DNA of 64,000 nucleotides from Pseudomonas fluorescens (GCF_900215245.1 NZ_LT907842.1:6200001-6264000); one strand, 5' to 3'; shown: positions 11,097 through 20,433, numbered from the stretch's first letter. A program made the numbers and translations. Notes: a model not told the origin generated them from the letters alone.

Positions 11097-11930
11097 TCAA
11101 GACGCCTGCGAGTGTGCGAGCACCAGGCCAGCAAGCGTCTCGCGCAGCTGCGGATGGGCCGGCAAGCGAATGCCGAAGGTTTCATGCAGTAATCTCATCA
11201 GCTCATCGGCGCTCTCGATGACACGCTTTTCGCTCGGTTGGTCGAGACTGTGCAGAGCATAGTTGGCATTGTTCAACGTATACCGTTTGCCCGGTGCCAG
11301 ACGCGCGGCCTTCAACTGCCCGACGAAGACTGACGCCGGGTGCGTCGATACGTACCAGTTGCCGATGAGGTAGTCCATGTCCGCCTGCACTTGCAGGTCG
11401 AACACATACAAACCCCGCCACTCCTCGCCCACCTGGGTCCACAGGGTGTAGTCGGCACCATTGAACGTCAGGCGATAAGGTTCATGAGCCGTGGCCTGAA
11501 CCGCCTCGGTGTCCAGCTGCAGTGGGCTGCTCGGCACCATGCCGCCAAAGCCCACATCGGTCACATAACGCACGCCATCCAGTGTCACCAGGCTCAGGCG
11601 ATGGGTACGCCCGGTGCGCGCGTCCGGTGGCCCGCCCATCACGACCCAGCCGGTCAGCCCCCGCGCGTCAAAGCCTAATTCCTGCAGCAGCGCCAGAAAC
11701 AGGTGGTTCAGCTCAAAGCAATAGCCGCCGCGCCCCTCCAGCAGAACCTTTTGCTCGATGCTGGGCAAATCGATCGGCACCGCCGCACGCAGCAAGGTCG
11801 ACAAGCTCTCGAAAGCGAAGGTGCACACATGGCGCAGTTGCAGCGCTTGCAAGGTTTGCAGGGTGGGCGGTGGCGGCGAGTCATAGCCCAGGCGTTGCAG
11901 GTAGAGCTGGCTGTGAGTCAGACGGGGCAT
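11097..11930 (-). CDS. nat: Arylamine N-acetyltransferase
   Basis: This 277-aa protein belongs to the NAT family, which moves acetyl (or other acyl) groups from CoA to arylamines, hydrazines or related amines in the cytosol. The cysteine-protease-like catalytic triad is visible: Cys71 in RGGYCFELN, His110 in RTHRLSLV and Asp125 in VTDVGFGG. Length is normal for bacterial NATs. AAAGGATCG before the ATG at 11930 is a suitable ribosome-binding site. It stands alone, pointing toward the nuo terminator. Its natural substrate cannot be inferred from the neighbours. Confidence 0.93.
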   Translation of the reverse strand: MPRLTHSQLYLQRLGYDSPPPPTLQTLQALQLRHVCTFAFESLSTLLRAAVPIDLPSIEQKVLLEGRGGYCFELNHLFLALLQELGFDARGLTGWVVMGGPPDARTGRTHRLSLVTLDGVRYVTDVGFGGMVPSSPLQLDTEAVQATAHEPYRLTFNGADYTLWTQVGEEWRGLYVFDLQVQADMDYLIGNWYVSTHPASVFVGQLKAARLAPGKRYTLNNANYALHSLDQPSEKRVIESADELMRLLHETFGIRLPAHPQLRETLAGLVLAHSQAS

Positions 11931-12050
11931 GGCGCGATCCTTTAGCGCAGGGCGAAGCCGTCACTATGCCGCGACAGTGTGCAGGTTGTCATTTTGAGTG
12001 AACCTTTTTGAACGCTTACCTATCCATCTATAACAAGACAGGGAGGCAAC

Positions 12051-12287
12051 ATGAGTACCGCAAAAATCTACACCATCCACTATCAGCTGCACGGTCAACC
12101 GAAGTCCTTTGTGGTGCGCGCCGAGGTCATGAACAACGCCGAGGCCTGGCACTGGGCGGCGGTCGACGCCGACATTGCGCATGTCAGCCGCATTGGGCGC
12201 GTGGGTCACGAACAGGTGAAAAAAACCACCCGCCCCTGGGCGGAGAAGTTCGGCATTACCGAGGTCACCTGGGCTCCGCCCAAGTAA
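12051..12287 (+). CDS. Small conserved Pseudomonas protein (DUF6555-like)
   Basis: A 78-aa soluble protein with a good ribosome-binding site (GGGAGGCAAC) just before the ATG. The sequence starts MSTAKIYTIHYQLHGQPKSF and contains an alpha/beta-like pattern with no membrane segment or signal peptide. It resembles short orphan proteins common in Pseudomonas that I associate with DUF6555; this family name is from memory. No function can be given. It is transcribed away from the NAT gene and ends at a hairpin shared with the convergent small genes. Confidence 0.75.
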   Translation: MSTAKIYTIHYQLHGQPKSFVVRAEVMNNAEAWHWAAVDADIAHVSRIGRVGHEQVKKTTRPWAEKFGITEVTWAPPK

Positions 12288-12307
12288 GTACCTCCACACA
12301 AGCAAAC

Positions 12308-12325
12308 GCCCCGCCACCGCGGGGC
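12308..12325. terminator. GC-rich hairpin between convergent genes
   Basis: A perfect 7-bp stem GCCCCGC/GCGGGGC with a CACC loop lies between the + gene ending at 12287 and the - gene ending at 12331. The flanking sequence TGACTTTACTT gives only a weak T-tract on the + side. It is likely a shared terminator for the convergent small genes. Confidence 0.55.
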
Positions 12326-12330
12326 TGACT

Positions 12331-12531
12331 TTACTTCTTCAAGTCGCCCAACGGATCGTAGGGCGGCTTTTTTTCCGCCGGTTGTTTCTTGCCCTTGTCC
12401 AGGGGCGCGATCGCCGGGCCAATCGGGTCGACCTGAGGGTCGGCGACGTCGGGGGAATCCGGGTCGAAGCCCAGTTCATCCTTGCCGCTGGCATGCTCGC
12501 TGGATCGCGGGCCTTTGGGGGAATCACTCAC
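12331..12531 (-). CDS. Small acidic, proline-rich hypothetical protein (DUF6021-like)
   Basis: A 66-aa hydrophilic, probably disordered protein rich in Asp, Pro and Lys, with segments such as DELGFDPDSPDVADPQVDP and a lysine-rich C-terminus. It starts with GTG at 12531, preceded by an excellent ribosome-binding site (AAGGAGGTCATC). It follows another small gene by 14 bases and is probably cotranscribed with it. Similar small proteins occur widely in Pseudomonas (DUF6021 from memory). No function is known to me; composition suggests a stress or hydrophilin-like role, which is a guess. Confidence 0.75.
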   Translation of the reverse strand: MSDSPKGPRSSEHASGKDELGFDPDSPDVADPQVDPIGPAIAPLDKGKKQPAEKKPPYDPLGDLKK

Positions 12532-12545
12532 GATGACCTCCTTAT

Positions 12546-12722
12546 TTAAAGCGGGCGCGCTTTGTCATGCAGGTTTTCCAGGTCTTGCTCAACCTGCTGC
12601 TCATCATCGTCCTGACGCTCCGCCGGGTCGTTGGGACGCAACGCATCGTTGTCGCGCTCCTCCTCGCCGGGTGTGCGGTCAGGGTTGGGCGTGCCAGGGG
12701 GGGGTTGTTTATATTCGGGCAT
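12546..12722 (-). CDS. Very small hydrophilic protein, 58 aa, in a two-gene unit
   Basis: The frame begins MPEYKQPPPGTPNPDRTPG and ends in ENLHDKARPL, rich in Asp, Glu, Gln and Pro and without hydrophobic segments. GAGGTGAACGATC immediately upstream of the ATG at 12722 is a strong ribosome-binding site, which is the main support for translation. It lies 14 bases upstream of the next small acidic protein gene, so the two likely form one transcript. Both resemble intrinsically disordered proteins. The eight-C run near the 5' end is a possible slippage site. Confidence 0.65.
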   Translation of the reverse strand: MPEYKQPPPGTPNPDRTPGEEERDNDALRPNDPAERQDDDEQQVEQDLENLHDKARPL

Positions 12723-12849
12723 GATCGTTCACCTCAAGGGGAGTGGGTGGCCTACACAAAATTAGAGAAAGCGCCAGGCTTCATCGTTCAACTTGTTTGC
12801 CCAAAGCATGCGAAGATGCCACCCCGCGCCCTGTTGAGACCTGCCCCGG

Positions 12850-13371
12850 ATGTTCGAGCTCAAACCCTGCGACCCCGTTACCTACCGCCAACAAACGCGG
12901 CGCAGCACACTCATCGTGGCCGTGCTGTTCATCGCCTTGGCGATGCTGCTGTCGAGCTTGGCAGTGATGCTGTTTGGCGAACCCGGCGGCGATAACTTTC
13001 GCTTCAATGTCGGTGGCGTGTTTGCCGGGGTATTGATCACGCTCGCGCTGGTGCGCGGCCCATTCTGGACCCAGCCTTGGCTTGCACCCGCGGTATATGG
13101 CTGGCAGCTCAAACGCAGCCTGATGAGCGTGACCAATGTGATGCACACGGTCACTGAACGCGTGCAAGCCAACGACCCGACGGCGATCAAGGTCCTGCGC
13201 TTCTACCACTTGGGGCTGACCCAGATGCATGCGCTGGATGCCAATTCCAGCGCCCAGGCGCAACTGGTCGGTGAAATCGACGCGCACGCGGCAAAGATGC
13301 AGGCGCTGGGGATCGACACCGAGCAAACCCGCTTCGACCCTGCATGGATGGACAGCATTAAAAGCGCTTGA
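12850..13371 (+). CDS. DUF3087-like inner-membrane protein
   Basis: A 173-aa protein with two membrane segments near residues 22-42 and 55-70, followed by a soluble domain with conserved LRFYHLGLTQMHALD-type sequence. The pattern matches the DUF3087 family found in Pseudomonas and Vibrio. The function of the family is unknown. The ATG at 12850 lacks a clear ribosome-binding site, but no better in-frame start precedes it. It converges with the MFS transporter that ends at 13387. Confidence 0.8.
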   Translation: MFELKPCDPVTYRQQTRRSTLIVAVLFIALAMLLSSLAVMLFGEPGGDNFRFNVGGVFAGVLITLALVRGPFWTQPWLAPAVYGWQLKRSLMSVTNVMHTVTERVQANDPTAIKVLRFYHLGLTQMHALDANSSAQAQLVGEIDAHAAKMQALGIDTEQTRFDPAWMDSIKSA

Positions 13372-13386
13372 GACCGCACGCCGCGG

Positions 13387-14514
13387 TCAGCCGCTGACCT
13401 TTGCCCGCCAGCAGAACACTGCGCTCACCGCAATCGCTGCCCCCGCCAGGCCAAACACCCACGGCGCCGACGCCACCGGCAGCAACAGGCCCGCCATCAG
13501 CGGCCCAAGGCCCGCGCCGACATCGCGCCACACCGCGTTCGACGCCAGCGCCGAAACGCGCATCGAGCCCGGGTTGCGCTCGGCCACCAAGGTGGTGACC
13601 AGTGGCAGTTGCAGCGCGCGTAACACCAGCACAGCGGCCGCGCCGACAATCACCCAGTAACTGCCGAACGCGGTCAGCGCCAAGGCACTCAAAAACGAGA
13701 ACAGCAGCAGCATTGAGGTGGCGCCAAAGCGTTGCGCCGCGCGGCCACCCAGTGGGCTCAGGAGCATTTCCGAGGCATAGCGCAGGGCCATTAATCCACC
13801 GGCGATCAGCACCGCGTCGCCGCCGAGAATCTTCTGGGCCTGGATCGACAGGCCAAAGATAAACAGCCCGTCCAGCGCCACACCTTCGATAAATGACCAG
13901 GTCGCGACGCTATCCGGCCACTTGAAGCGGCGCCCTGTGCTGTGCAAATCATGCCCGTTGGTGGGCAACCCGCGCGCCACCCAAACGCCGACCAGGCAGC
14001 AGCCGGCAAGAATCACGAAGATGGGACGCGGCCCGGCCCATAAGGTCAACCAGCCACCGAGCGGCAACGCCAACATCGGCCCCAGGGCAATCACCGCCCG
14101 TGAGCGCCCTGCCCTGCGTGCTGCGCCCGCCGGTTCGGAAGTCGCCAACACTTGCGTCGACAGGTTCAACGCGGCGAAACACAGCCCCCAGATCAGCCGC
14201 AGCCCCAACAATGCCGCAAACCCCGACAACATCGAGTTGCCCAAAGCGCACACGGTCGCCGCGCCAGCGGCGATCATGCAGGTCAGGCGATCGCCGTTGC
14301 GTGCGTAGAAATTCAAGACATGCCGGTAGCCGAAAATCCGCACCAGGCGGTTCGCCGCCAGCAACACCCCGGCCTGGGCCAGCGTGATGCCAAAGGCCTG
14401 GGACTCCATGGGCAGCAGCAGGTAGAGCAACACGTCACTGGGCAGGCACAACGCGAGGGTCAGTGCGGCACGTCGGGAAGTGCGATCAGCAGTACGTTGG
14501 GCCTGGCTGGACAT
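13387..14514 (-). CDS. MFS transporter, 12-segment type
   Basis: A 375-aa membrane protein with the hydrophobic periodicity of a 12-helix major facilitator and a cytoplasmic central loop near residues 185-200 (GHDLHSTGRRFKWPDS). It probably exports or imports a small molecule with proton coupling; the substrate is not evident. It lies 70 bases downstream of a second MFS gene on the same strand and may be expressed with it. The start at ATG 14514 gives a short N-terminal cytoplasmic segment. It is somewhat shorter than the usual 400 aa. Confidence 0.88.
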   Translation of the reverse strand: MSSQAQRTADRTSRRAALTLALCLPSDVLLYLLLPMESQAFGITLAQAGVLLAANRLVRIFGYRHVLNFYARNGDRLTCMIAAGAATVCALGNSMLSGFAALLGLRLIWGLCFAALNLSTQVLATSEPAGAARRAGRSRAVIALGPMLALPLGGWLTLWAGPRPIFVILAGCCLVGVWVARGLPTNGHDLHSTGRRFKWPDSVATWSFIEGVALDGLFIFGLSIQAQKILGGDAVLIAGGLMALRYASEMLLSPLGGRAAQRFGATSMLLLFSFLSALALTAFGSYWVIVGAAAVLVLRALQLPLVTTLVAERNPGSMRVSALASNAVWRDVGAGLGPLMAGLLLPVASAPWVFGLAGAAIAVSAVFCWRAKVSG

Positions 14515-14584
14515 AAATCTGAAATATTCCGAAACATTCAGGCCGCCACACTAGCGCCCTCGACGACGCATTTACAACGGCCGT

Positions 14585-15949
14585 TTACGCTTTTTTCCCG
14601 TAGGGCAGCAAGCGCAGACCGCTGGCCACGCTGCCCACCAGTGCAAACACGCAGCCCAGCCACAACGCATATTTCGGGCCGCTGGCCAGGGACAGATGGA
14701 AACAAAACGCCACCAGCGATGCGCCCAGCGTTTGCCCCAACAAGCGTGAAATCGCGACGATGCCACTGGCCCCGCCGCTGCGCGCGAGCGGTGCACTGGT
14801 CATCAACGCCTTGAGGTTGGGCGACTGGAAAAAGCCGAACCCGGCGCCACACAAGGCCATGCGCCAGCCGATGTCAAAGGCCGACGCCTCGTTACCCAAG
14901 GTCGCCAGCGCCGCCATGCCCACGCTGAGCATCAACAGGCCGATACCGCACAACACGCCCAAAGACACCCGATCCGCCAGCCGCCCCGCCACCAAGGCCA
15001 TCACCGCAACCACAGCAGGCCACGGCGTCATCAGAAAACCGGTTTCCACCTGGCTATGGCCGAGGACTGCCTGCAACAGGAACGGCAACGACACAAACGC
15101 CAGGCCCTGGGCGCTGAACGCACAGATGGCGGTGAGGGACGACAGCGCAAACACCGGCCGCTTGAACAGGTCCAGGGCGAGCATCGGCGCCGGATGCCCG
15201 GCCTGCCGACGCAACAACAGCACGCCGCAGACCAGCGCCACAGCGATCAGGCCCAGGGTCAGTGCGCCTTGGGCACCGTGTACCGCCGTACCCAGCCCGA
15301 GCACCAACAAGGCAAACAGCCCGGCACACAGCAACGCGGCGAGGCGGTCGAACGCATGCCCGGTCATCGGCAGCGTCGGTAATGAACGCAGACCCAGGCC
15401 CAATGCCAACAAGCCCAATGGCACGTTGATCAGGTACAGCCAGTGCCAGGTCGCCACCGACAGAATCGCCGACGCGGCCGTGGGCCCGAGGGTGAACGCC
15501 AAGCCCACGACCAACGAGTTATAGCCCAAGCCGCGCCCGAGCATTTTCGAGGGGTAGATATGCCGCAGCAACGCCGTGTTCACGCTCATCACCGCCGCCG
15601 CACCGAGCCCTTGCGCCACGCGCGCGGCCGTCAGGGTCAACAGCGACCCGGCCAGCCCGCAAAACAACGACGAGACAATAAACAGCAGCAACCCGCCGAG
15701 ATACACCCGGCGGTGCCCCAGCACATCACTCAACGACGCGAACGGCAGCACCGTGGCAATAATCGCCAACTGATAGGCGTTGACGACCCAGATCACCGAG
15801 GCCGAGTCGGTGCCGATGCCTTCGGCCAACGTCGGTAACGCTGTGTTGACGATGGCCGTGTCCAGGGTTGCCATGCCGATCCCCAGGGAGATGGCGATGA
15901 CGGCGGGCAGGCGTTTATTGAGGGGCAACCCATCGGCAACAGAGGACAT
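14585..15949 (-). CDS. MFS drug/multidrug transporter, DHA2-like 14-segment family
   Basis: A 454-aa major facilitator with the motif DTAIVNTALPTLA in helix 1 and the motif A region SLSDVLGHRRVYLGG, both typical of the DHA2 (EmrB/QacA) family of drug/proton antiporters. I chose ATG 15949 (MSSVADGLPLNKRL) because it places a short cytoplasmic tail before helix 1; an in-frame ATG at 16075 would add a basic tail unlike the family. No regulator or membrane-fusion partner is adjacent, so the substrate is unknown. Confidence 0.88.
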   Translation of the reverse strand: MSSVADGLPLNKRLPAVIAISLGIGMATLDTAIVNTALPTLAEGIGTDSASVIWVVNAYQLAIIATVLPFASLSDVLGHRRVYLGGLLLFIVSSLFCGLAGSLLTLTAARVAQGLGAAAVMSVNTALLRHIYPSKMLGRGLGYNSLVVGLAFTLGPTAASAILSVATWHWLYLINVPLGLLALGLGLRSLPTLPMTGHAFDRLAALLCAGLFALLVLGLGTAVHGAQGALTLGLIAVALVCGVLLLRRQAGHPAPMLALDLFKRPVFALSSLTAICAFSAQGLAFVSLPFLLQAVLGHSQVETGFLMTPWPAVVAVMALVAGRLADRVSLGVLCGIGLLMLSVGMAALATLGNEASAFDIGWRMALCGAGFGFFQSPNLKALMTSAPLARSGGASGIVAISRLLGQTLGASLVAFCFHLSLASGPKYALWLGCVFALVGSVASGLRLLPYGKKA

Positions 15950-16608
15950 GAACAATCCGCGCAGGTGACATAGGCCTCTAGAGTACGGGGCGCGCGGATT
16001 TTTTTCAGTGGCCAATTGCCTGGCTGTCGGAATTTTCATGTACGCCGAGGGTGTTGATTCGCCGTCGCGCTTCATCCCTATATCGGCTGACTTGACTGGG
16101 TGTGGCCAAGGCCCGAGGGGTGCGCAGTCCGGTTCGTATCAGCAATCTGTCAGAACGTCATACCGATGTACCAAGGTGGTGCATGGAGACGTTTGGCCCC
16201 CAAAACCGATCCATCACCGCCACCCCACGGCGGTTTTATTCGGCATCCCGAACGACACAATTAGAAATATTCGTGTTTCCGAACAAATCCGCGTCAACCG
16301 CCCCAACCAACCTGAAAATCACCATAAATTTCATGCGGTTGTTGTCATCTTTGTTACATGCCAACTGGCATACATTCTGCTTTAGCACTATTTCCAGTAA
16401 TAAAATGTTTCAGGGTTGAGACAGTCTCATCCACTGAGACAGGATTCGCGACACACCCATAACAACGAATACGCCCCAAAGGAGGGCGGCTTTTCTGACC
16501 CTTTGATCGACATCAACTTTCCAAGACTGCTGCTGCACATCTGTACCCCAAAAAAAGGCGAATGGCCCGATGGTCAATAACAAGCCCGACTATAAAAAGG
16601 ACGAATTG
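15950..16608. promoter_or_regulatory. AT-rich intergenic region upstream of the winged-helix/ATPase regulator
   Basis: No gene is supported in these 659 bases. From about 16240 the sequence becomes clearly AT-richer than its surroundings, as in a horizontally acquired or strongly regulated promoter region. A 14-bp palindrome, ATGCCAACTGGCAT, sits at 16358-16371, and a plausible -10 (TAATAAAAT) follows around 16398. The palindrome is a candidate operator for the regulator downstream; this is inference. Confidence 0.45.
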
Positions 16609-19425
16609 ATGAGCTCGAGCAAGAACCACGCAGTGTCCTATATGGATGCAGACCACCCCACCCCGGCGCCCGCTGAGAGCGTCCTCGGCTTTGGCCCCTT
16701 TCTGTTACTGGCAAGACAGCACGTGTTGCTGCGCAACGGTGAGCCCGTGACCCTGGGTAGCCGTGCGCTGTACCTGTTGATTGCGCTGGCGACGCGCGCC
16801 GGCGAATTACTGGAAAAAGCCGAGCTGATCGCCTACGCATGGCCCAAGGTGGTCGTCGAGGAATGCAACCTGCGAGCGCAGATCGTCGCCCTGCGCCGGG
16901 CACTGGGCGACGATGGCAACTTCAGTTATATCGTCACCGTGCCGGGCCGAGGCTATCGCTTTGTGGCACCGGTCACCGTGCAAACCGCCAGCGAAGAAAC
17001 CCTGCCGGTCCCCTATGCCCGGGCCGAGGAACTCACACTGCCGCGGCTGCCCTGCGAAGTGATCGGCCGCGACACGCTGATCGCCAGCCTTGCCGACCAG
17101 TTGCTCAGCCAGCGCTTCGTCACCCTCACCGGCCCGGGCGGCATCGGCAAGACCACCGTCGCCCTGGCGGTGGCCCGCGAGTTGGCCCGTGCGTTCACGC
17201 TGGACACCTGCTTTGTCGACCTGGCGCCCGCCACCAGCGGGCAATGGGTAGCCGGCATACTCGCCAGCGCCCTGGGCATCCAGACGATCAGCGATAACCC
17301 GCTGCACAGCATCGCGGCGACCCTGGCCGACCGCCGTTTGCTGCTGGTGCTGGATAACTGCGAACACGTGTTGCCGGCCGCCGCCGACGCCGTGGAAACC
17401 CTGCTGAGCAGCGCCCCACAATGCTACGTGCTGACCACCAGCCGCGAACCGTTGCGCGCCGAAGGCGAACGGGTGCACGACCTGGCGCCGCTGCAAGTGC
17501 CTGACGAACAGGCGCGCCTGAGTGCCAGCGAAGCCTTGGCCTGGTCTGGTGTGCGCCTGTTTGTGGAACGCGTGCGCGCCCTCGACCCCGGCTTTGAGTT
17601 CAACGATGCTGATGTGTCGGCAGTCAGCGCCATCTGTCGCAAACTCGACAGCAATGCGCTGGCCATCGAGATCGCCGCCGCACGGGTACGCACCTTTGGC
17701 ATTCAGGATCTGGTCGGCCTGCTCGACGGCAGCTTTCGGCTGCAAATGACCGGCCGGCGCACTGCCCTCGCCCGTCACCGGTCCCTCAGCGCCACACTGG
17801 ACTGGACCTACTCGATGCTCAGTGGCGACGAACAGGCCATGTTGCGCCAACTGCCGGTGTTTACCGGCTGCTTCACCCTCGATGCGGTCAAGGCCATGAC
17901 GGCCGACAGCAGCCTGGACCCACGCAACGCCCTGCCGTTGCTCGAAAGCCTGATGGACAAGTCATTGCTGATCGCCGGTCAATCGCAGTTGCTCAAGCGC
18001 TATCGCCTGCTGGAAACCACCCGCGCCTATGCCCTGGAAAAACTCGCCGGACAGGGCGAGGTCAATGCCACCAGCCTGCGCCACGCGCGGTATGCCCTCG
18101 GCATGTTGCAGGAAGCCGGGCAGACCCTGGATGGCCTGTCGCCGGAAACCTGGGTCGCCCTCTACGGCCCCGAAAACAGCACCATCCGCTCGGCCCTGGA
18201 CTGGGCCTATTCACCCAACGGCGACCTGCCCCTGGCAATCGAACTGACCCTGGGCGGAGTGCCGCTGTGGCTGCGTCTGTCGCTGGTCAGCGAATGCCGC
18301 ACCTGGGTCGCCAAGGGCCTGGCGAGCAACGCCATCACCCCATTGCCGCTGCGCCAACGCATGTTGCTGCACACGGCTCTGGCCAGTGTGCTGATGCTGA
18401 CTTACGGCACCGGTGGGGAGATGCGCGAAGCCTGGCGCCAGGTTCGTGATGACGCCCGCGACCTCGGCGACGCCGAACACAAAATGCGCGCCTTGTGGGG
18501 GCTGTGGACCGACCGCTGTGGCTGCAACCAATATGCCGAAGCCTTGGAGCTGGCCGAGCGATATTTGGCCTTGAACAGCAGCGGTAACCAGCAATTGCTC
18601 GGCAAACGCATGCGCGCCGTGGCGCTGTTTCATATGGGCGACCTGCAGGGCGCGCGACAGAATATCGACGAAGCCCTCGGCTCACCGTCGGCACCGCGCT
18701 CGCACATCATCGACGTGCATTTTGACCAGCGCATCGCCGCCCGTTGCCTCAAGGCCAAGGTGCAACTGCTCGAAGGCGAGGTCGACCCGGCACTGCGCCT
18801 GATCGGCGCCTGCGTCGACGAAGCGGTCTCACTCGACCACCCGGCAACCCTTTGGTACACCCTGTGCCTGGGCGCGATTCCCCTGGCCCTGCTTACGTCC
18901 AACCTGCCGAAAATGCGTTACTACCTGGGCCTGCTGCAAGACAGCACCACCTGCCAGGACCTGCATATCTGGCGGCAATTTCGCCGCTGCTTCGAAAGCA
19001 TCCTGCTGATCCGCCAAGGTTCGCCGGAAGAAGGCGTGCCGCAATTGGGCGAGGCGCTGCACCATCTGCAAGGCCAGGGCGACAGCCAACTCCATAGCCT
19101 GCTGCGCTCTGAATACGCGCTGGGCCTGGCGCGGCTGGGCCTGGAGCAACTTGCCCTGGAAGTACTGGAAGACACACTGCAAGTGGCTGTCGGCCGCCAA
19201 GAGTGTTGGTTTGTACCGCAAATACTGCGGATCAAGGCGCAACTGACCCTGCGCCAGGGCGACTGCGGTTCAGAGGACAAGGCCAAGGTCCTGCTGCGCC
19301 AAGCCTGGGTGGATGCACAACTGGCGGGCGCGCACTTCTGGCGTGCGCAGATTGCAACCGACCTGGCACGCCTGCAGGAACCCAAATTGAGGATTGCTTC
19401 GTTACCTCGGTTTCAACATCGCTAG
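16609..19425 (+). CDS. Winged-helix transcriptional regulator with NB-ARC-like ATPase and helical repeats
   Basis: A protein of about 940 aa. An OmpR/PhoB-type winged helix lies roughly 27-121 residues from this start, including LLIALATRAGELLEK and the recognition-helix stretch VVEECNLRAQIVALRRAL, ending GRGYRFVAP. A STAND-type ATPase domain follows, with Walker A GPGGIGKTT and Walker B RLLLVLDNCEH, and the rest is helical TPR-like repeats. Such proteins are ligand- or partner-sensing transcription activators. I prefer ATG 16609, which has AAGGA seven bases upstream, over an in-frame ATG at 16570. It borders the type III secretion cluster, and its winged helix closely resembles that of the small regulator at 39893, so a role in controlling the island is likely but inferred. 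Confidence 0.88.
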   Translation: MSSSKNHAVSYMDADHPTPAPAESVLGFGPFLLLARQHVLLRNGEPVTLGSRALYLLIALATRAGELLEKAELIAYAWPKVVVEECNLRAQIVALRRALGDDGNFSYIVTVPGRGYRFVAPVTVQTASEETLPVPYARAEELTLPRLPCEVIGRDTLIASLADQLLSQRFVTLTGPGGIGKTTVALAVARELARAFTLDTCFVDLAPATSGQWVAGILASALGIQTISDNPLHSIAATLADRRLLLVLDNCEHVLPAAADAVETLLSSAPQCYVLTTSREPLRAEGERVHDLAPLQVPDEQARLSASEALAWSGVRLFVERVRALDPGFEFNDADVSAVSAICRKLDSNALAIEIAAARVRTFGIQDLVGLLDGSFRLQMTGRRTALARHRSLSATLDWTYSMLSGDEQAMLRQLPVFTGCFTLDAVKAMTADSSLDPRNALPLLESLMDKSLLIAGQSQLLKRYRLLETTRAYALEKLAGQGEVNATSLRHARYALGMLQEAGQTLDGLSPETWVALYGPENSTIRSALDWAYSPNGDLPLAIELTLGGVPLWLRLSLVSECRTWVAKGLASNAITPLPLRQRMLLHTALASVLMLTYGTGGEMREAWRQVRDDARDLGDAEHKMRALWGLWTDRCGCNQYAEALELAERYLALNSSGNQQLLGKRMRAVALFHMGDLQGARQNIDEALGSPSAPRSHIIDVHFDQRIAARCLKAKVQLLEGEVDPALRLIGACVDEAVSLDHPATLWYTLCLGAIPLALLTSNLPKMRYYLGLLQDSTTCQDLHIWRQFRRCFESILLIRQGSPEEGVPQLGEALHHLQGQGDSQLHSLLRSEYALGLARLGLEQLALEVLEDTLQVAVGRQECWFVPQILRIKAQLTLRQGDCGSEDKAKVLLRQAWVDAQLAGAHFWRAQIATDLARLQEPKLRIASLPRFQHR

Positions 19426-19504
19426 GGGTCTAAATTTGGAATGACTACTGTGGTGAGCGGGCTTCCCCCGCGCTGGTCTGCGAAGCAGCCCTGAAAGGCA
19501 CATT

Positions 19505-19530
19505 GATCGCCCCCCAAAAAGGAGGCGATC
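19505..19530. terminator. Hairpin between convergent genes
   Basis: GATCGCC pairs with GGCGATC across an A-rich loop, with two further G-C pairs after one mismatch. It lies between the regulator ending at 19425 and the convergent small gene ending at 19551. There is no T-tract, so it is only a tentative terminator. Confidence 0.4.
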
Positions 19531-19550
19531 TGTACATCTAAGAAACCCGT

Positions 19551-19823
19551 TTAGCGCGGATACTCAATTTCCATCGCCCTGGCTTCCAATACTTTCCAGA
19601 TTGCATAGCCGTCTTGCGCCAACAACGAAGCCGTTTGAAAAAAATGAGTCAGATCTTCGATATCGATTGTCTTGAGATCCATACACGCCAGACTTTCGAT
19701 AGCGTCTTTCGCGGCACGCATTCTCTCCCCTGCAACCGCGTGTAAGTCACAAAGAGATGCTTGAGAATTGATGAATAGCACCGGGTGTTCACTTGCACTG
19801 ATTTGAAGCGGGATATATGACAT
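19551..19823 (-). CDS. Small conserved Pseudomonas protein (DUF3077-like)
   Basis: A 90-aa protein, MSYIPLQISASEHPV..., with a helical body containing CDLHAVAGERMRAAKDA and a C-terminal helix ending EIEYPR. The pattern of an LH-x-A-G-x-R helix followed by a second helix with scattered leucines resembles the small Pseudomonas DUF3077/DUF6124 proteins; assignment is from memory. GGAG lies eight bases before the ATG at 19823. The base composition is more AT-rich than the flanking genes. Its neighbour downstream is the large regulator, convergent. No function is known. Confidence 0.65.
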   Translation of the reverse strand: MSYIPLQISASEHPVLFINSQASLCDLHAVAGERMRAAKDAIESLACMDLKTIDIEDLTHFFQTASLLAQDGYAIWKVLEARAMEIEYPR

Positions 19824-20193
19824 TGGCGATACTCCACTGAGGTAGGGGAGCTGCCACTTTTGCGACCAAACAAAGGGTGACAGCTGTACGCAGGTTGGTC
19901 GACCGGGCCTCAGTGATACCCGGCACACCCGAAGGCGTCCCGCGCACAGCTGCCATAACACGAAAGTGTGGGCGAAAAAAAACGCCGACTTTCGAAGGAT
20001 GGCGCCTGTGCGCACTGAGGTTTCAGGCGACCAAGCCTGAGTCGTTGAATTGGCAACGACGAGGCGAATCATAAGTGGCGTACCTGGCGGATGCAACTGA
20101 TGGCATCGAATGAAATTGAGTGACCTCGTAGATGATGAGCTACAACCTCCATCTGATCTTATTGGGGCTGCTGCGCAGCCCGGCGCGGGGCAA

Positions 20194-20385
20194 GCCCTAA
20201 TGCCAGTCAGTTAAGCGCAGATCCCCTGTGGGAGCGGCGGTGCGACGATTCGACTTGCTCGCGAAAGCGGTGGGTCAGTTAACATCAATGTTTGCTGGGC
20301 CGACGTCTTCGCGGGCAAGCCCGCTCCCACATTTGATCTTCGCTGCATTGAGCATTTCGTTCGCTTAACTGACTGGCATTAGGGC
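20194..20385. repeat. Composite palindromic element: REP pair inside a 24-bp inverted repeat
   Basis: A perfect 24-bp inverted repeat (20194-20217 and 20362-20385, core CCAGTCAGTTAAGCG) flanks a classic Pseudomonas REP pair at about 20228-20330, which runs from GTGGGAGC to GCTCCCAC. The whole 192-bp unit is therefore a palindrome within a palindrome. It lies between the small gene at 19823 and the sctU stop at 20434. The rest of this gap (19824-20193) shows a further REP fragment near 20170-20197 and no gene. No transposase is nearby; such elements are moved in trans by RAYT enzymes. Confidence 0.8.
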
Positions 20386-20433
20386 AAGCCCGCTCATCAC
20401 AATAAGTCATTCCACGGTTTGATTCAGGTTGGC

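Noticed and set aside
16004..16419. Short + strand frames upstream of the large regulator
   Set aside because: Atypical composition, no ribosome-binding site and no recognisable domain. The stretch looks like a promoter region.
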